Shown piece by piece: positions 34,901 through 45,400 of a DNA stretch of 64,000 nt. A program made the position numbers and the translations under genes. The stretch is taken from positions 274,036 through 338,035 of the forward strand of contig JBBHKE010003048.1 of the NCBI GenBank assembly GCA_037447655.1. Direction: 5' to 3'. Every line of letters starts with the position of its first letter. Position 1 is the stretch's first letter. The notes beneath the pieces were generated by a model. The model did not search any database and had not been told where the DNA came from. It worked only from the letters and a program-made list of their open reading frames with translations. Source of the DNA: Zygnema cylindricum. Taxonomy: Eukaryota; Streptophyta; Zygnematophyceae; Zygnematales; Zygnemataceae.

Positions 34901-36715
34901 AAAAAAAAACTAAATCATCATTATCAAATAAATCAATCATTATTATTAAATTAATCATTGTTGGTTGGGAAACCAATGTGAACGAAAGAATAACGACACT
35001 ATTTTTATTTTTATTTTTTTTAATGATGCAGAGGTAGTGGAAATTGGACAATTTCTATTGCATGGGGCTACTCAGTGAAAGTGTATCCTAAGGTTTGTTT
35101 ACATCCTCCTCTATTTACATGTAAGAATTAGAAAGAGAGTGAGGTATTGATTTTTGATAATGGAAATTGAAATTGATACTAGTGGACGGTGCAATCCTAA
35201 GAATAACATGAATGGTCCACCACCAAATTTAGGTGATCAACCAAATGAGGCTGGGATTCGGGCCATGTTATTGAAGAACGGTGCGCATAGATTTAAAAAA
35301 AAAAAAAAACTAATAAATATTTGTTCGGTCATCTCAACTTAAATGGTATTTTGTTTTCATTATATATGGAGGGTGTTATCCGCTACGGTGCGAAAGGCAT
35401 GCCATCGCACCAAAAATGTAAAGTACAAACCATACGAGAAAATTCGAGAAACTTTTTTAGCCGGATTAGCAACTTGACAAATTTGAGTGATACTTTATCA
35501 TGTTTTTGTATTGATGCATGACATTTTTGTAGGCATTCGTATGCATACTTTTTAAGTGTTTATTGCTGTTTTTTTCTTCAAAAAATCCTTTTATGAATGT
35601 TGATACTTTTGCAGTTTGTTCGGCTTTCCGGTCTTGAACGTATCGAGAGGACATTTACCACTTATAATGGAGACTCTGACCCCAACTCCTATAATCTCAA
35701 CTCTCGTAAAGTTAAGGTGAATTCCAGTTTCGAAACGTTCCATTAGTACTATTCTGGAAAATCTGTTTTTTTTTTTGCTTTTAATACGTCCCATCTCTGT
35801 TTATTGCTTTGAATACATGTTCGTAAGTTTAAACATGTAGAGAAACAAAAGAACAATCGAGATGGTTTCATTGAAATTCATCGTGTGGGCTGTTGTTATG
35901 TTTGATCATTTATTGTTTTTTTAAACACCATAAAATTGTTGTTACTTTAATAGAGGTTTGTTTAATGCATAAGCTTAGAAATCAATTCTTACATCCATGT
36001 GGTTCACTTGTGAGATTATTGATCGCTAGGAACTTCGCCTTGTCTTTGTTTTTTTGTCAACTTTTATTTGTGGATCTTGTGCAACATCTCTCATTTTCGT
36101 TTCGCCTTTTTCCTTTTTCGTTTCCGTGTACTCACCCGGTTTACTATCACTCTTTTAATTTATTGCTTATTATACTTATAAAACAAATTAAGAATAATAA
36201 GCTTTACTAAACCGCGTGATGGTGAAACCATCCGAGTACATGGAAACAAAAGAAAGGAAAAGAAAAAACAAAACTGAAAAATTGGCACATAATCAAACAA
36301 ACCAAACCAAATTGACTAACATTGAAAAAAACTAGCGAACAAAAGTGACAAACTAACGAAGGATACGAAACTAAACCCGATAAAATGAATGATTTGCTGA
36401 TTATGGGAGCAGATAATGGCACCGTCTTCGGATATATGTGGTATTCCTTTTTCCATGTATGCAACCAATGTCATTTTAAAAAAGGGCGGAAGCGTTATAA
36501 GCCGATATTCGAGACAGAATGAGAACAGAAGCGTCTGTCAGGACCGCCTATCTCAGCTTTCTACTATTATTGTGGTACGCTCGAAACCCTTAAAGATAAA
36601 GAGACCTAGACCTGGGTTTATTATTGGTCCCTCCATGAGACGTCAGTGTTGCAATAGAGTAGCTTTTTCCAGTAGAGATTCTCTCAATATCTGGCTTGGT
36701 AACTGTCCTTTTTAA
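31940..36715 (+). CDS. Complete DUF604 fringe-like glycosyltransferase
   Basis: Eight exons join without frame breaks: 31940-32174, 32762-32876, 33251-33454, 33750-34029, 34521-34747, 35032-35092, 35615-35716 and 36413-36715, giving about 508 aa, usual for the family. Residues 8-24 (FVLFGLGCIVCFFLFI) form a type II membrane anchor. Then come HHILFGIGSSLNSW, RTWWDLQKVRGYVWMD, the metal-binding FVMGDDDTYF (D190-D192), AFGGGGFAVSWPLAAAL, ELWGSD, TREKGFHQCD, the short WTISIAWGYSVKV exon, RIERTFTTYNG, and a C-terminal domain with GPSMRRQCC. By family it is a Golgi glycosyltransferase related to fringe; the acceptor is unknown. It lies opposite the two broken copies near 2-16 kb and probably represents the working paralogue. 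Confidence 0.9.
34161..34381. mobile_element. Foldback MITE in a DUF604 intron
   Basis: Inverted ends TACACCGTGTATCGCCATTAG and CTAATAGCGATTCATGGTGTA with the shared ATCCGTACACACTTGTCGGA core. Lies wholly inside intron 4, away from the splice sites. TA flanks both ends, which may be a 2-bp target duplication. Confidence 0.88.
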
Positions 36716-38449
36716 AACAAAAACACCCGTTTGTTTTATTAGTTTGACAAACAATATGATAAAAGGAGAGATAATAAGGCAAAAGGAGAGATAATAAGAC
36801 AAAAGGAGAGATGATAGATAACGGAGAAATGGTAGGAGAAAGTATGAAAGAATAGAGGATCAGAAAAGAAGAGACAAAAGGATAAAGTTTAAAAGAAGAG
36901 AGAAAGTACCAAACACTACATTTCTGCATTCAGCAATGCAGAAAGAATGTCAGTCATATGGAGTCCAGTTAGAGAGGTCAACTAGTGAAATACTTGAAAC
37001 TTACAATGCTGATTGCTAGTAGGTTAAAGAAACAAAATCTAGTAGAGTTAATTCTCTTTTAAGAGAAAATTGAAGTAAAACAGGAAACAGTTGATGCAGA
37101 TGCAAATGTCATTTCGAGCTTTTGAATGTTTCACATGCCTGGAATCTCAAGGCAACAACAGTTACTATATGCTTAAAAAAGTTAAATTGTTATAGCTGGA
37201 TGTGTTTTCTATGGTCACTACTGAGTGATTATCGAGCATTTTGCATGTAAATTGGATAATACGACTTTATTAAGAAAGCACAATGGGAAACCATCAGAGT
37301 ATAAATAAACTAATTGGTGTGTATCGCAATCTGTCACCTAAGGTTTTAGAGCCTCAAAGTTGTATCTTCGTCAAACGTGGCCCAATCTTCAGCTCATGAA
37401 CAAACCTTTTCCTCTCAAAATTAGTCAGATGTGTGCTATGTTATTTTTCTGGCTATAGAATACAAACAATGCGTGGTATTCAATGTTTCGGTGCAGTATT
37501 TAATGTTTTAAATTCCCGTACTGAAAGGGAAAATATATGAGCCCTCGAGTCTATAACTGGCGTTACCGGCACGATGAACACAGTATTTGCACCACTAATT
37601 GTAGTATTCATACAGAAATTTGTCCGATTTTGTGAAAAACATACATCTTCCCTTAGAATTGGTGATTACTGGTTACTATCGCCAATTATAGTACAAATAG
37701 CTACATGGGGCTCCATTTGCTAAGATGTGTTGTACCATCATAGCTTGTGACACTAAAGCTATCAAAACTACAAAAAACTACTACGCATGCAGACATAATT
37801 TAACACACTAAAGACAAATGATCAAGACAACATGAAGGCGAATAGTGTACCGAGGGGAATCCCACAGGCATCTCCCTGGACTCCCTGTTGCAACAACTGA
37901 CGTAGTAACTTTGTTACTGAAAATAATATACCATTTCTAACATGATGGAATATTACGGAGACAGTTAATAACTGTCGCTGCAAATTTATTGGGCAGCCTT
38001 AAAGCACCGCATCATCATCATGAAAAAGAAAACTAAGGTAATGAAAGTTTTTTGTCCACTTGTAATCAAATACAGGAATGGAGACCAGAAACAAAAGAAG
38101 CGGTTACTGCAGAAGGTGACAAAACCAATTTACAATATAAGGAATTAATTTCAATTAATTTTTTTTAAGGACCAGTCATATAAAACAGAATCCATGGCAC
38201 ATTTGAGACACATAACTCATAAAAACAACAACACAACATATATGTTGTTTCTTTTTGTACAAATAACATAGAAATCTCCATGTGCGAAGCCAGAGATAAT
38301 AATCACAGAGTAAGACAACTTGAAGATGTGAAATTTGATTTTTATTATTGCAACACGGAACTTTATTGGAGAATCATACATGAACATATCATACAGGAAC
38401 ATACTGCGAGAGTATATTTTCATTTCCCAGGATATGGTATATTTTCTAA
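36716..38449. other. Convergent intergenic region
   Basis: Lies between the 3' ends of the DUF604 gene and ENY2. It holds a short array of AAAAGGAGAGATAATAAG units (36764-36825) and degraded ends of a foldback family (ACGATGGTAAACCATC-type; see 37277). No coding sequence is supported. Confidence 0.6.
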
Positions 38450-40580
38450 TTAACTGGCCATCAAAAAGGTCCATATTCTTTGTAAAAGTTCTGCCTTTAC
38501 GGAGTCCGGCACAGAAGCTGAAAGTTCACAAAAACATCAAAAAATGACACGGATTAGAGAGATGTAACCAGAAATAATGGTATGGATCAGAGAAATGTAA
38601 AAACAAATAGTGGTACGGATTAGAAAGACGTAACAACAAATAACGGAACGGATCAAAGAGATGTAACAACAAATAACGGAACGGATCGAAGAGATGTAAC
38701 AACAAATAATAGTACGCATTAGAGAGTCTGACACATCTACCGGCATCGTTATCTAAAGTCACTTCCAACTCTAAAATCGTGAGCGTAACGTGATATTCAG
38801 AAACCAAATAACTGACATCCTTTTTAGTAAGATAAAAAAAACACATTCTGTACTGCAGAACTTCGAGAAGTCCTAAACGCAACTTAACTCAACTTTAATC
38901 ATTCACGAACTTAAACAATTCAAAAAGATGCCGGCACAAATAAGACCAAAATAAAGTGGACACCGGACTTCCCAAGACTCTCCTTGCAACAAATCATAGA
39001 CAACACTCACCTCGGCCTCGTGGAGTAATTGTACGGATAAGATCATCCACCGTCACATTTCCAGGACCCTGTTTCCTGGTAAAAGCCCTACTCAAGATGA
39101 CAGGGAGACACCCACATCTATATAATTATCATAAAGATCTTTATACTATTCTGTCAAATTTTCAGAGATCCTCTCAATCGAAATTCCAGAGTTTGCCAGA
39201 CTTGTTTGAGTCTTAGCTATGCAAAGAAACAACCTGTTTCGTATTGACAATGTACTTACAATGAACTTACAACGTACTTACAATGTACTGACAATGTACT
39301 AACAATGTATTTCTTGTAAGTCAATTGAAATAAAAGTAGCTGAAGATTATGTACTAACCTTGCATGTGCTTTAAGATCATCTCGCCAGCCACATTCAATC
39401 AGTCGTTCTCGAAGAAGTGCTTTTAATCTCTCTTTCTCTCCACTTTCAATAAGCTACAAGGATAAAAACAACTCACAAACATAAATCTATAATCCACTCG
39501 CAAACGTCCGTTTTCAAATGTTTGAGATTCACTCTCCATAGCATTGACGATTTAAACTCACATTATAACCCCAAAACCGTTTTGTACTTTCATTCTGACA
39601 CAAATTCCACTTAATTGTTCCTTGAGCAAACATCAATAGTCAGAAAACAATTAAAAAATACAATCTGTTCTTTAAATTATCAGCTATCTTAAAATATATA
39701 GAAACTGCCCTCCCGTATCAAAACAAAGCGGTTACTGTCACCAATAATAGTGTGGGTCACATTAGTTTACCATTGGAGCCATTCATATTTGCATATAATT
39801 AATGTAGCGCACGATAAATTGACAACCCGTGTTCATAAATTGATGACATACGCCCAAAAGTGGGAGAGGAACTTATTTCCAAATCAAGCCTACTTTTTGA
39901 CAGACAAACTGTTAACTGGTGATGATCGAAACAAGTAAAGAAAGCCAAAATTAAATTTGAATTATACAAATAATAATATAATATAATAATAATAATTTGA
40001 ATTGGTTAACCAATTTCCAGTCCATATAACTAATAAATAGTGTAACTCTCTTAAAACTACCTTAATGTTGACTATTTCTTGTAAAGTTGGAGGCTCAAGT
40101 TGCTGATCTCCATAATCAAATTCTGGAGTTGGTGGACGGTTTACGGAAGATTTTCTACAACGGAAACGGAGACCATAGAAATATTAAACAATTGAATAGA
40201 ATGTAAATGTGCTGTTATAAATTTAAGAAGAGGAGCGAATTGAAGCTAGTCAGTTTAAACAAAAACAAAAAAAAAAAAAAAAACACAGTTGAATGGTTCG
40301 ACAAATATCTCAAAAAAACATAGATAAAGACAATAGGAAAAAAAAAAATCGGAAAACTAATCCTTTTGAAAATAAAAAAAATAGGGTGCGGTTAACAACA
40401 GCGCTTTAAAAACTTTATCCAAAAGAATCAACTATTTGTGGACAGCAAAAGGACAAGTTTTAGGGTTACATTAAAGGCTAAAAAACAGCACTATTCTGCA
40501 AATATTTGATAAAATCAGAGACAAAGAGAGAAAAAAAGAGAAAACATGAAAAGGTTCGAATGAGATACTCACAAAGCCAT
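38450..40580 (-). CDS. ENY2: ENY2/SUS1 subunit of SAGA and TREX-2
   Basis: Five exons: 40580-40573, 40154-40061, 39453-39359, 39087-39011 and 38517-38450, together 113 codons plus stop, the usual size of this small helical protein. The first exon is only 8 nt (ATGGCTTT) before GTGAGT. The protein then reads [55 protein letters not shown] and [15 protein letters not shown]. All of these are hallmark ENY2 segments and all phases agree. ENY2 wraps Sgf11/Sgf73-type helices in the SAGA deubiquitinase module and the Sac3 helix in TREX-2, linking transcription to mRNA export in the nucleus. The 39087 acceptor is chosen because it restores the family length between LKAHA and VTVDDL. Confidence 0.95.
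38540..38725. repeat. 33-36-bp minisatellite in ENY2 intron 4
   Basis: About five tandem units of the type ACGGATCAAAGAGATGTAAC followed by AACAAATA, each slightly diverged. Located 20 bp upstream of the last-exon acceptor. Confidence 0.85.
39246..39312. repeat. 11-bp tandem repeat in ENY2 intron 3
   Basis: About six units of TGTACTTACAA/TGTACTAACAA just downstream of exon 3 on the minus strand. Confidence 0.8.
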
Positions 40581-40772
40581 GGTGGAGAATTGGAAAAAGG
40601 ACAACAATTTCTGATGTTGATGTTCTTTATTTAAGTAGAAAAAAGACAATAGTACAGTGTACGGCTGTGGAACCCTAAAAGGTACTTTTCTATTCGTTTG
40701 GTTTTGAAGTTATGATGAGAGAGGGAAAGAGAACAGCGGAGAGAGAGAGAGAGAAAGGAGAAGCTTACATAC

Positions 40773-40990
40773 CTAGGGAGACCTTCATGTAAGGTACAGA
40801 TGTACGGAAACGTAAATAAAGTTACAAGCCAACCGACGGTGATCGCAGGTGTAATTTTCAACGGGAATGAATGAGGAAAGAATTTACTGTAATGTAATTG
40901 GCCTACTAGCCACGTTGGCACATTTTGAATGGTTGCTGGATTGTAAATGATTACTAGAGTCCGAATCAGCGTCCACGTAAGCACTGCCAT
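40773..40990 (-). CDS. Possible small two-pass membrane protein exon
   Basis: An ATG at 40990 opens a frame of about 72 codons that is not low complexity (MAVLTWTLIRTLVIIYNPAT, later TPAITVGWLVTLFTFPYICT) with two hydrophobic segments. It ends at a good donor (CCTAG then GTATGT). It lies just upstream of ENY2 on the same strand, and no second exon was identified. It could be a separate tiny gene, an upstream exon, or a chance frame. The family is not recognised. Confidence 0.35.
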
Positions 40991-41037
40991 GTGAAACGAA
41001 AAGATCCCTACCGTGTGCTATCCTCTACAAGCTACAG

Positions 41038-41256
41038 TACACCGTGTATCGCTTTTAGTGTTAACATTTTTTCGCCACTTAAAACATCTTTTCTCCGTAC
41101 GTACTTGTCGGATTTTCAATTTCAGACAGCCAATCGGAAGCTGAGAATAATTCCTTTCAATCGCAACCGTCAGGTCCACAATCCGATATGTTTGTACGGA
41201 GAAAAGATGTTTTAAGAGACGAAAAAAACATGAACTCTAATAGCGATTCACGGTGC
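41038..41256. mobile_element. Foldback MITE, ACACCGT family
   Basis: Inverted ends ACACCGTGTATCGCTTTTAG and CTAATAGCGATTCACGGTG, with complementary CATCTTTTCTCCGTAC and GTACGGAGAAAAGATG inside. About 220 bp, non-coding. Confidence 0.88.
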
Positions 41257-41930
41257 ACTTTACTGTGCGCTGCGTATTACGTTACTGTGGTTCTATGACA
41301 CTTATCGTATGTTTTAGACTACAAGCGTACGTTTATACTTAACTTTGGACATAATATTCAGTTCGAGCTGAAATCCAAAAATACGATCATTTCTTACGAA
41401 ATTAACGACAACAGATACGAAAATGTACCAATAAAGAGACCTGGACCAATAAGAGTCAGGGAAACCTCCCTAACGAGGGAAATATTTTGTTCTGAAAAGC
41501 TCATATAACGCGGCATAGATCTCAGCCGTCATAAATAACATCGAATGGTCAGGATTTTATCCCCAACAACCAGAAAATTTGCACATCATCCATCCATCGA
41601 GAGACTCGAAGTCCGTACGGCATCAACCATTGATTACACGATTAGGACTTGTAACTGTCATATTAATATATTATTATATAGCATACAGCTCAAATTTCGT
41701 AACGAATTTTAAAACATTCGTATCTTTTGAACAGTGTGATCATTCACTCCTTAATCCTTTATGCTCATATGACACCTGACACCTGAACGAATCGTCACCA
41801 ACCGATGACAAGGATTGACATCCATGCCCATAGACATTTCTATGACCTAATGCTCATATGACTTCCGCCAAGCGTCATCATCAAGACATCAACTGATATG
41901 ACAAATATTGACATCCATGGCCATACACAG

Positions 41931-42390
41931 CATAGTTCAAAAGTAGGTGAAAGTACACCCATACAATATGCCTATTGTACGAAAAAAAAATACAATATAC
42001 CCTTAAGACCCATACTGTATTGGCCGCAAAATGAAATAAAATAGTAACAGGGTTGAGTTGCACATGGATCGATAGAGAATTGAACGTCATGTCTAAATTT
42101 GAAAAAAAAAACGGACAAAAAAATCTTTTTCTGTGAGTTTTGAGTGACTTTTTAGTTAAACCGTCAGATTCTGACGATCGGACGGTCGCTGATCAAAGTA
42201 GTGATCTAAGGAAGATCACATGAAAAGCCTAAAACACAACTTACGATGGGAATATCGTCAGATTTGGACGATCGGACGGTCTCTGATCAAAGTAGCGACT
42301 TAAGAAGATCACATGAAAAGCCCATAACACAACTTACGATAAAGGCGCCGACAAAAGACCTACAATAGAAACGCCTACTTTTGAACTATG
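41931..42390. mobile_element. hAT-like MITE with CATAGTTCAAAAGTAGG ends
   Basis: 460 bp with 17-bp terminal inverted repeats (CATAGTTCAAAAGTAGG and its complement). Flanked by ATACACAG and GTACACAG, a 7/8-match target duplication of hAT size. The interior has an imperfect 95-bp tandem repeat at 42165-42340 (GACGATCGGACGGTC). Lies 80 bp upstream of the PIG-S start codon. Confidence 0.82.
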
Positions 42391-42470
42391 GTACACAGTC
42401 ATGTCATGAACTCGCACGAATGAAGGCTGGTGTCAGCATGGTATTGTAATGAAGGAGAGAGAGGGAGGCA

Positions 42471-45400
42471 ATGGAGACTGTCGTACGGCCCGGCCACAAG
42501 CGACTGCTGATCACTGCCACAGTTCTGCTCAACATTCTGTTCGGTCAGCTCTCGGTCTTCCTCTCCCTCTCGCTCTCTCTCACCTCTCTCTCGTCTTTCT
42601 CCTCTCCTTACCGCGCGAGGTTGGTATTAGGTTGCTTGTGAGGTGGGCTCCTATTGGCATAAAATCCGTGCGGATGGACAGAGGAGGATCTTTTTTGATG
42701 TTCTAGTGATTTAATTCTCTTCTCTCACCTCTCTCCCGCCCTCTGTTCAAGCTTTTCCCCTCTGCCATTCACCTTTGAATTGCATTATTTCTGAAGGAAA
42801 TAATGTGATGGTTTCTTTAGAGCAGTTAAATTTCTTGCTAGTAGAAGGATGAATGAAGGTGACAAACTCGATTTGGACGATCCACGCATTGTATTACCAA
42901 AATCGTCACTACCATTGTTATAGCTAACAGTACTTGGGAAATTAAGTCCGTTTTTCAGTTTTTTTAACCTAAAATGCATAAAGTATGTTCGAATCAAAAA
43001 CCTGTGCTACTCTGAAAATTCACCTGACCTTGGAGGATTTTACTAACATTAGAGTGGATTAACGACATTATCACTAATGTAAGCCTGGTTACAGAAGCCA
43101 CGCTAATAGCGATAGACGCCATAATTTTAGGTTAGCGTTGTTACCATGTTGCGGAAATGCTTATCCACACTAATTGACGTGTCTCATTTTAAATGGGATT
43201 CCTTTTTCCATGTGCAGGCATTCCAGTTTGGTGGCAGTTAACTAAAACTCATCGTGCACCTCTCCCCTATAAAGCAATTCAGGAGAACAGTCAACTGGCT
43301 ATTTCGGAACCTTTAAAACTTCCTCAGCATTTAGAAGTTATTTTTTTAGCTTGTAATCCTGAAAACTTGGGATGGATAAAAGAGATCGATTTGGAGAGAT
43401 CGAAGGAATCGGTTATCGAAAGTCTTGGCAAGAACGGAAACAGTAATACTAGTTTCACTGTAAATGTGTCCGTTAAGGAAGGGGAAGGATGTAAAATTTT
43501 GCTAGAGGACAATGAGAATAGGGATGGCATATGCGGTACAATTGTGAAAAAAGAGTACTGTTTGGTTGAATATGGAATATGCAACGTTTTAAATGATCTT
43601 GAAAGTGATCAATTTGATGATTGGTACAACGAATTTAGTCTTCGAACGTTATTTCCTTGTCATTTGCATGCAGGATCATACCAAATTTTAGTTGTAGATA
43701 AGAAAGGCGTTTCGAAAGGGGCGATGTTAGAAGCAGAAAGGTCGGATGTGACAAAGAGTAAAGAGGTAGGGGAAGGCGAGGATCCCAAAATGCAAATGCC
43801 AACTCATAAAAAACAAGAGAATTTGAGAATAGATGGAAAAATTAAAGCAGTTATTGGAAAATATCGACACGCTTGGATTGAAACTATTGGTTTCAATATT
43901 GAAGCTATAAACGGAAATGTAATTCCACTTGTGGGTTCTTTGGCAAATACGTTTTTCGACAAGGGAGGACATAAGTTTTCTCATAAAGAAGGAAGAAAGA
44001 AGGGAGATGAACCATTGGAGAGCCTGCCTCTCTCAGCTGATGGGAGAGCAATATTGAGTTTCAGTCTCCTTAATTCATATCCTGAGGAAGACTGGATTTT
44101 TGACTGGTAAGGTGGAAAAATCCTCTTTATTTAAAAAAAAGAATTGAGGGGTCACTTTCAACCTTGCACGTTATTCAAGTTTTGTCTGCTACAAGCTCTG
44201 GTTCATGACCTTTACATGGTTTATACCACCCATTGGGAATTAATTTGGATAGACATAACTGTCTGGAGGGGAAAGTACTCTGTGAATCGCGTTAATAACA
44301 ATAATTCGGTGCCAGCTTTTTTTTTTCTTGGGTGAGAGTAGCTGAAAATTGTCCACGTCGCGTGGACTAAATTAGAAGTTAATAATATTTCTTAACGCTA
44401 ATATCGACGCATGGTGTAGTATGATTCATAGGATCTAAACACTTTTAATCAACATAACTTTTTTTTAGTAAACGCTCTGATTCAAGTTATTTTATTTGTA
44501 CGCTTCTCAAAGTTGCATTTGAAAGAGTCCAATCCAGACTAATTATGGTGAGAGGTGTAGTTTCTTTGTTACAATCCAGGTTTCATATAAAATATTCGAA
44601 GATATACATAAAAAATTGAGCTATTAACCCTCACATTTTATTTGTTTGTTTATGCACATATTCTTTGTGGGCTATGGACCTGTTACTTTGGGAATTGGAC
44701 TTTTTTATGGAACTGAGAGCAAAAATTATACATGACTATTCAGAGACTAGGTTTATTGGCTAGAAGTTGAGTACTATTAGTTTCAATAAGTATAATTCAG
44801 TCTTTAAATGAAGCTTATAAAGCTGATTCAACACGCTCATTTACCCAGGTAAGTAGGCTTAGCTTAGTTCAAAAATAGTGTAGTTCACGCTTATCATAAT
44901 AGTTCAAAAAAACTGTAGTTACGGCTGTTTTTTCGATAGCCATACTTTGGATTTTTCCCTGAAGACAAACTTCTCTCCTTGGTGATATGTGAAGGGATTT
45001 TGCAGAAATAGAGAGGAGGTTTTTGGATCCCATGATGGAGTCCTTATCTCCTGTTGCCGAACTTTCTGTGGAAAGTCAGGTAACCTTCTATTAGTGTGGT
45101 TACCACAATCATTGTGGACTTTAACCACGAAGCTTATAACTATGTTATCGTTGCCAATCCACACTAAATTCGGTACAGCTCATCCAGAAGAATTAACTCA
45201 TGGTTTGAATTGGAAATTTGACCTAATCCGATTTAAAAATAGGAACATGATGTGTGCTTGGTTTGTGAATGATGCGGACCACACTGATAGTGGTAAACTA
45301 TGTGTTCATGTCTTTCCTTTTTTCTTTTTTTTGGTCGCAGCTGAAGGCAACCTTTTCTTTACTGTTGTTATTGTCGCTTTGCTTCAACTCTTAAAAATTT

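Noticed and set aside
39064-39077. Acceptor at TTACCAG for ENY2 exon 4
   Set aside because: It keeps the frame but shortens the conserved spacing between LKAHA and VTVDDL by four residues; the upstream AG at 39088-39089 gives the family length.
45001-45005. TGCAG as acceptor for PIG-S exon 3
   Set aside because: It would need an unseen 11-nt microexon to hold the frame. The AG at 44993-44994 joins directly and encodes the conserved WDF.
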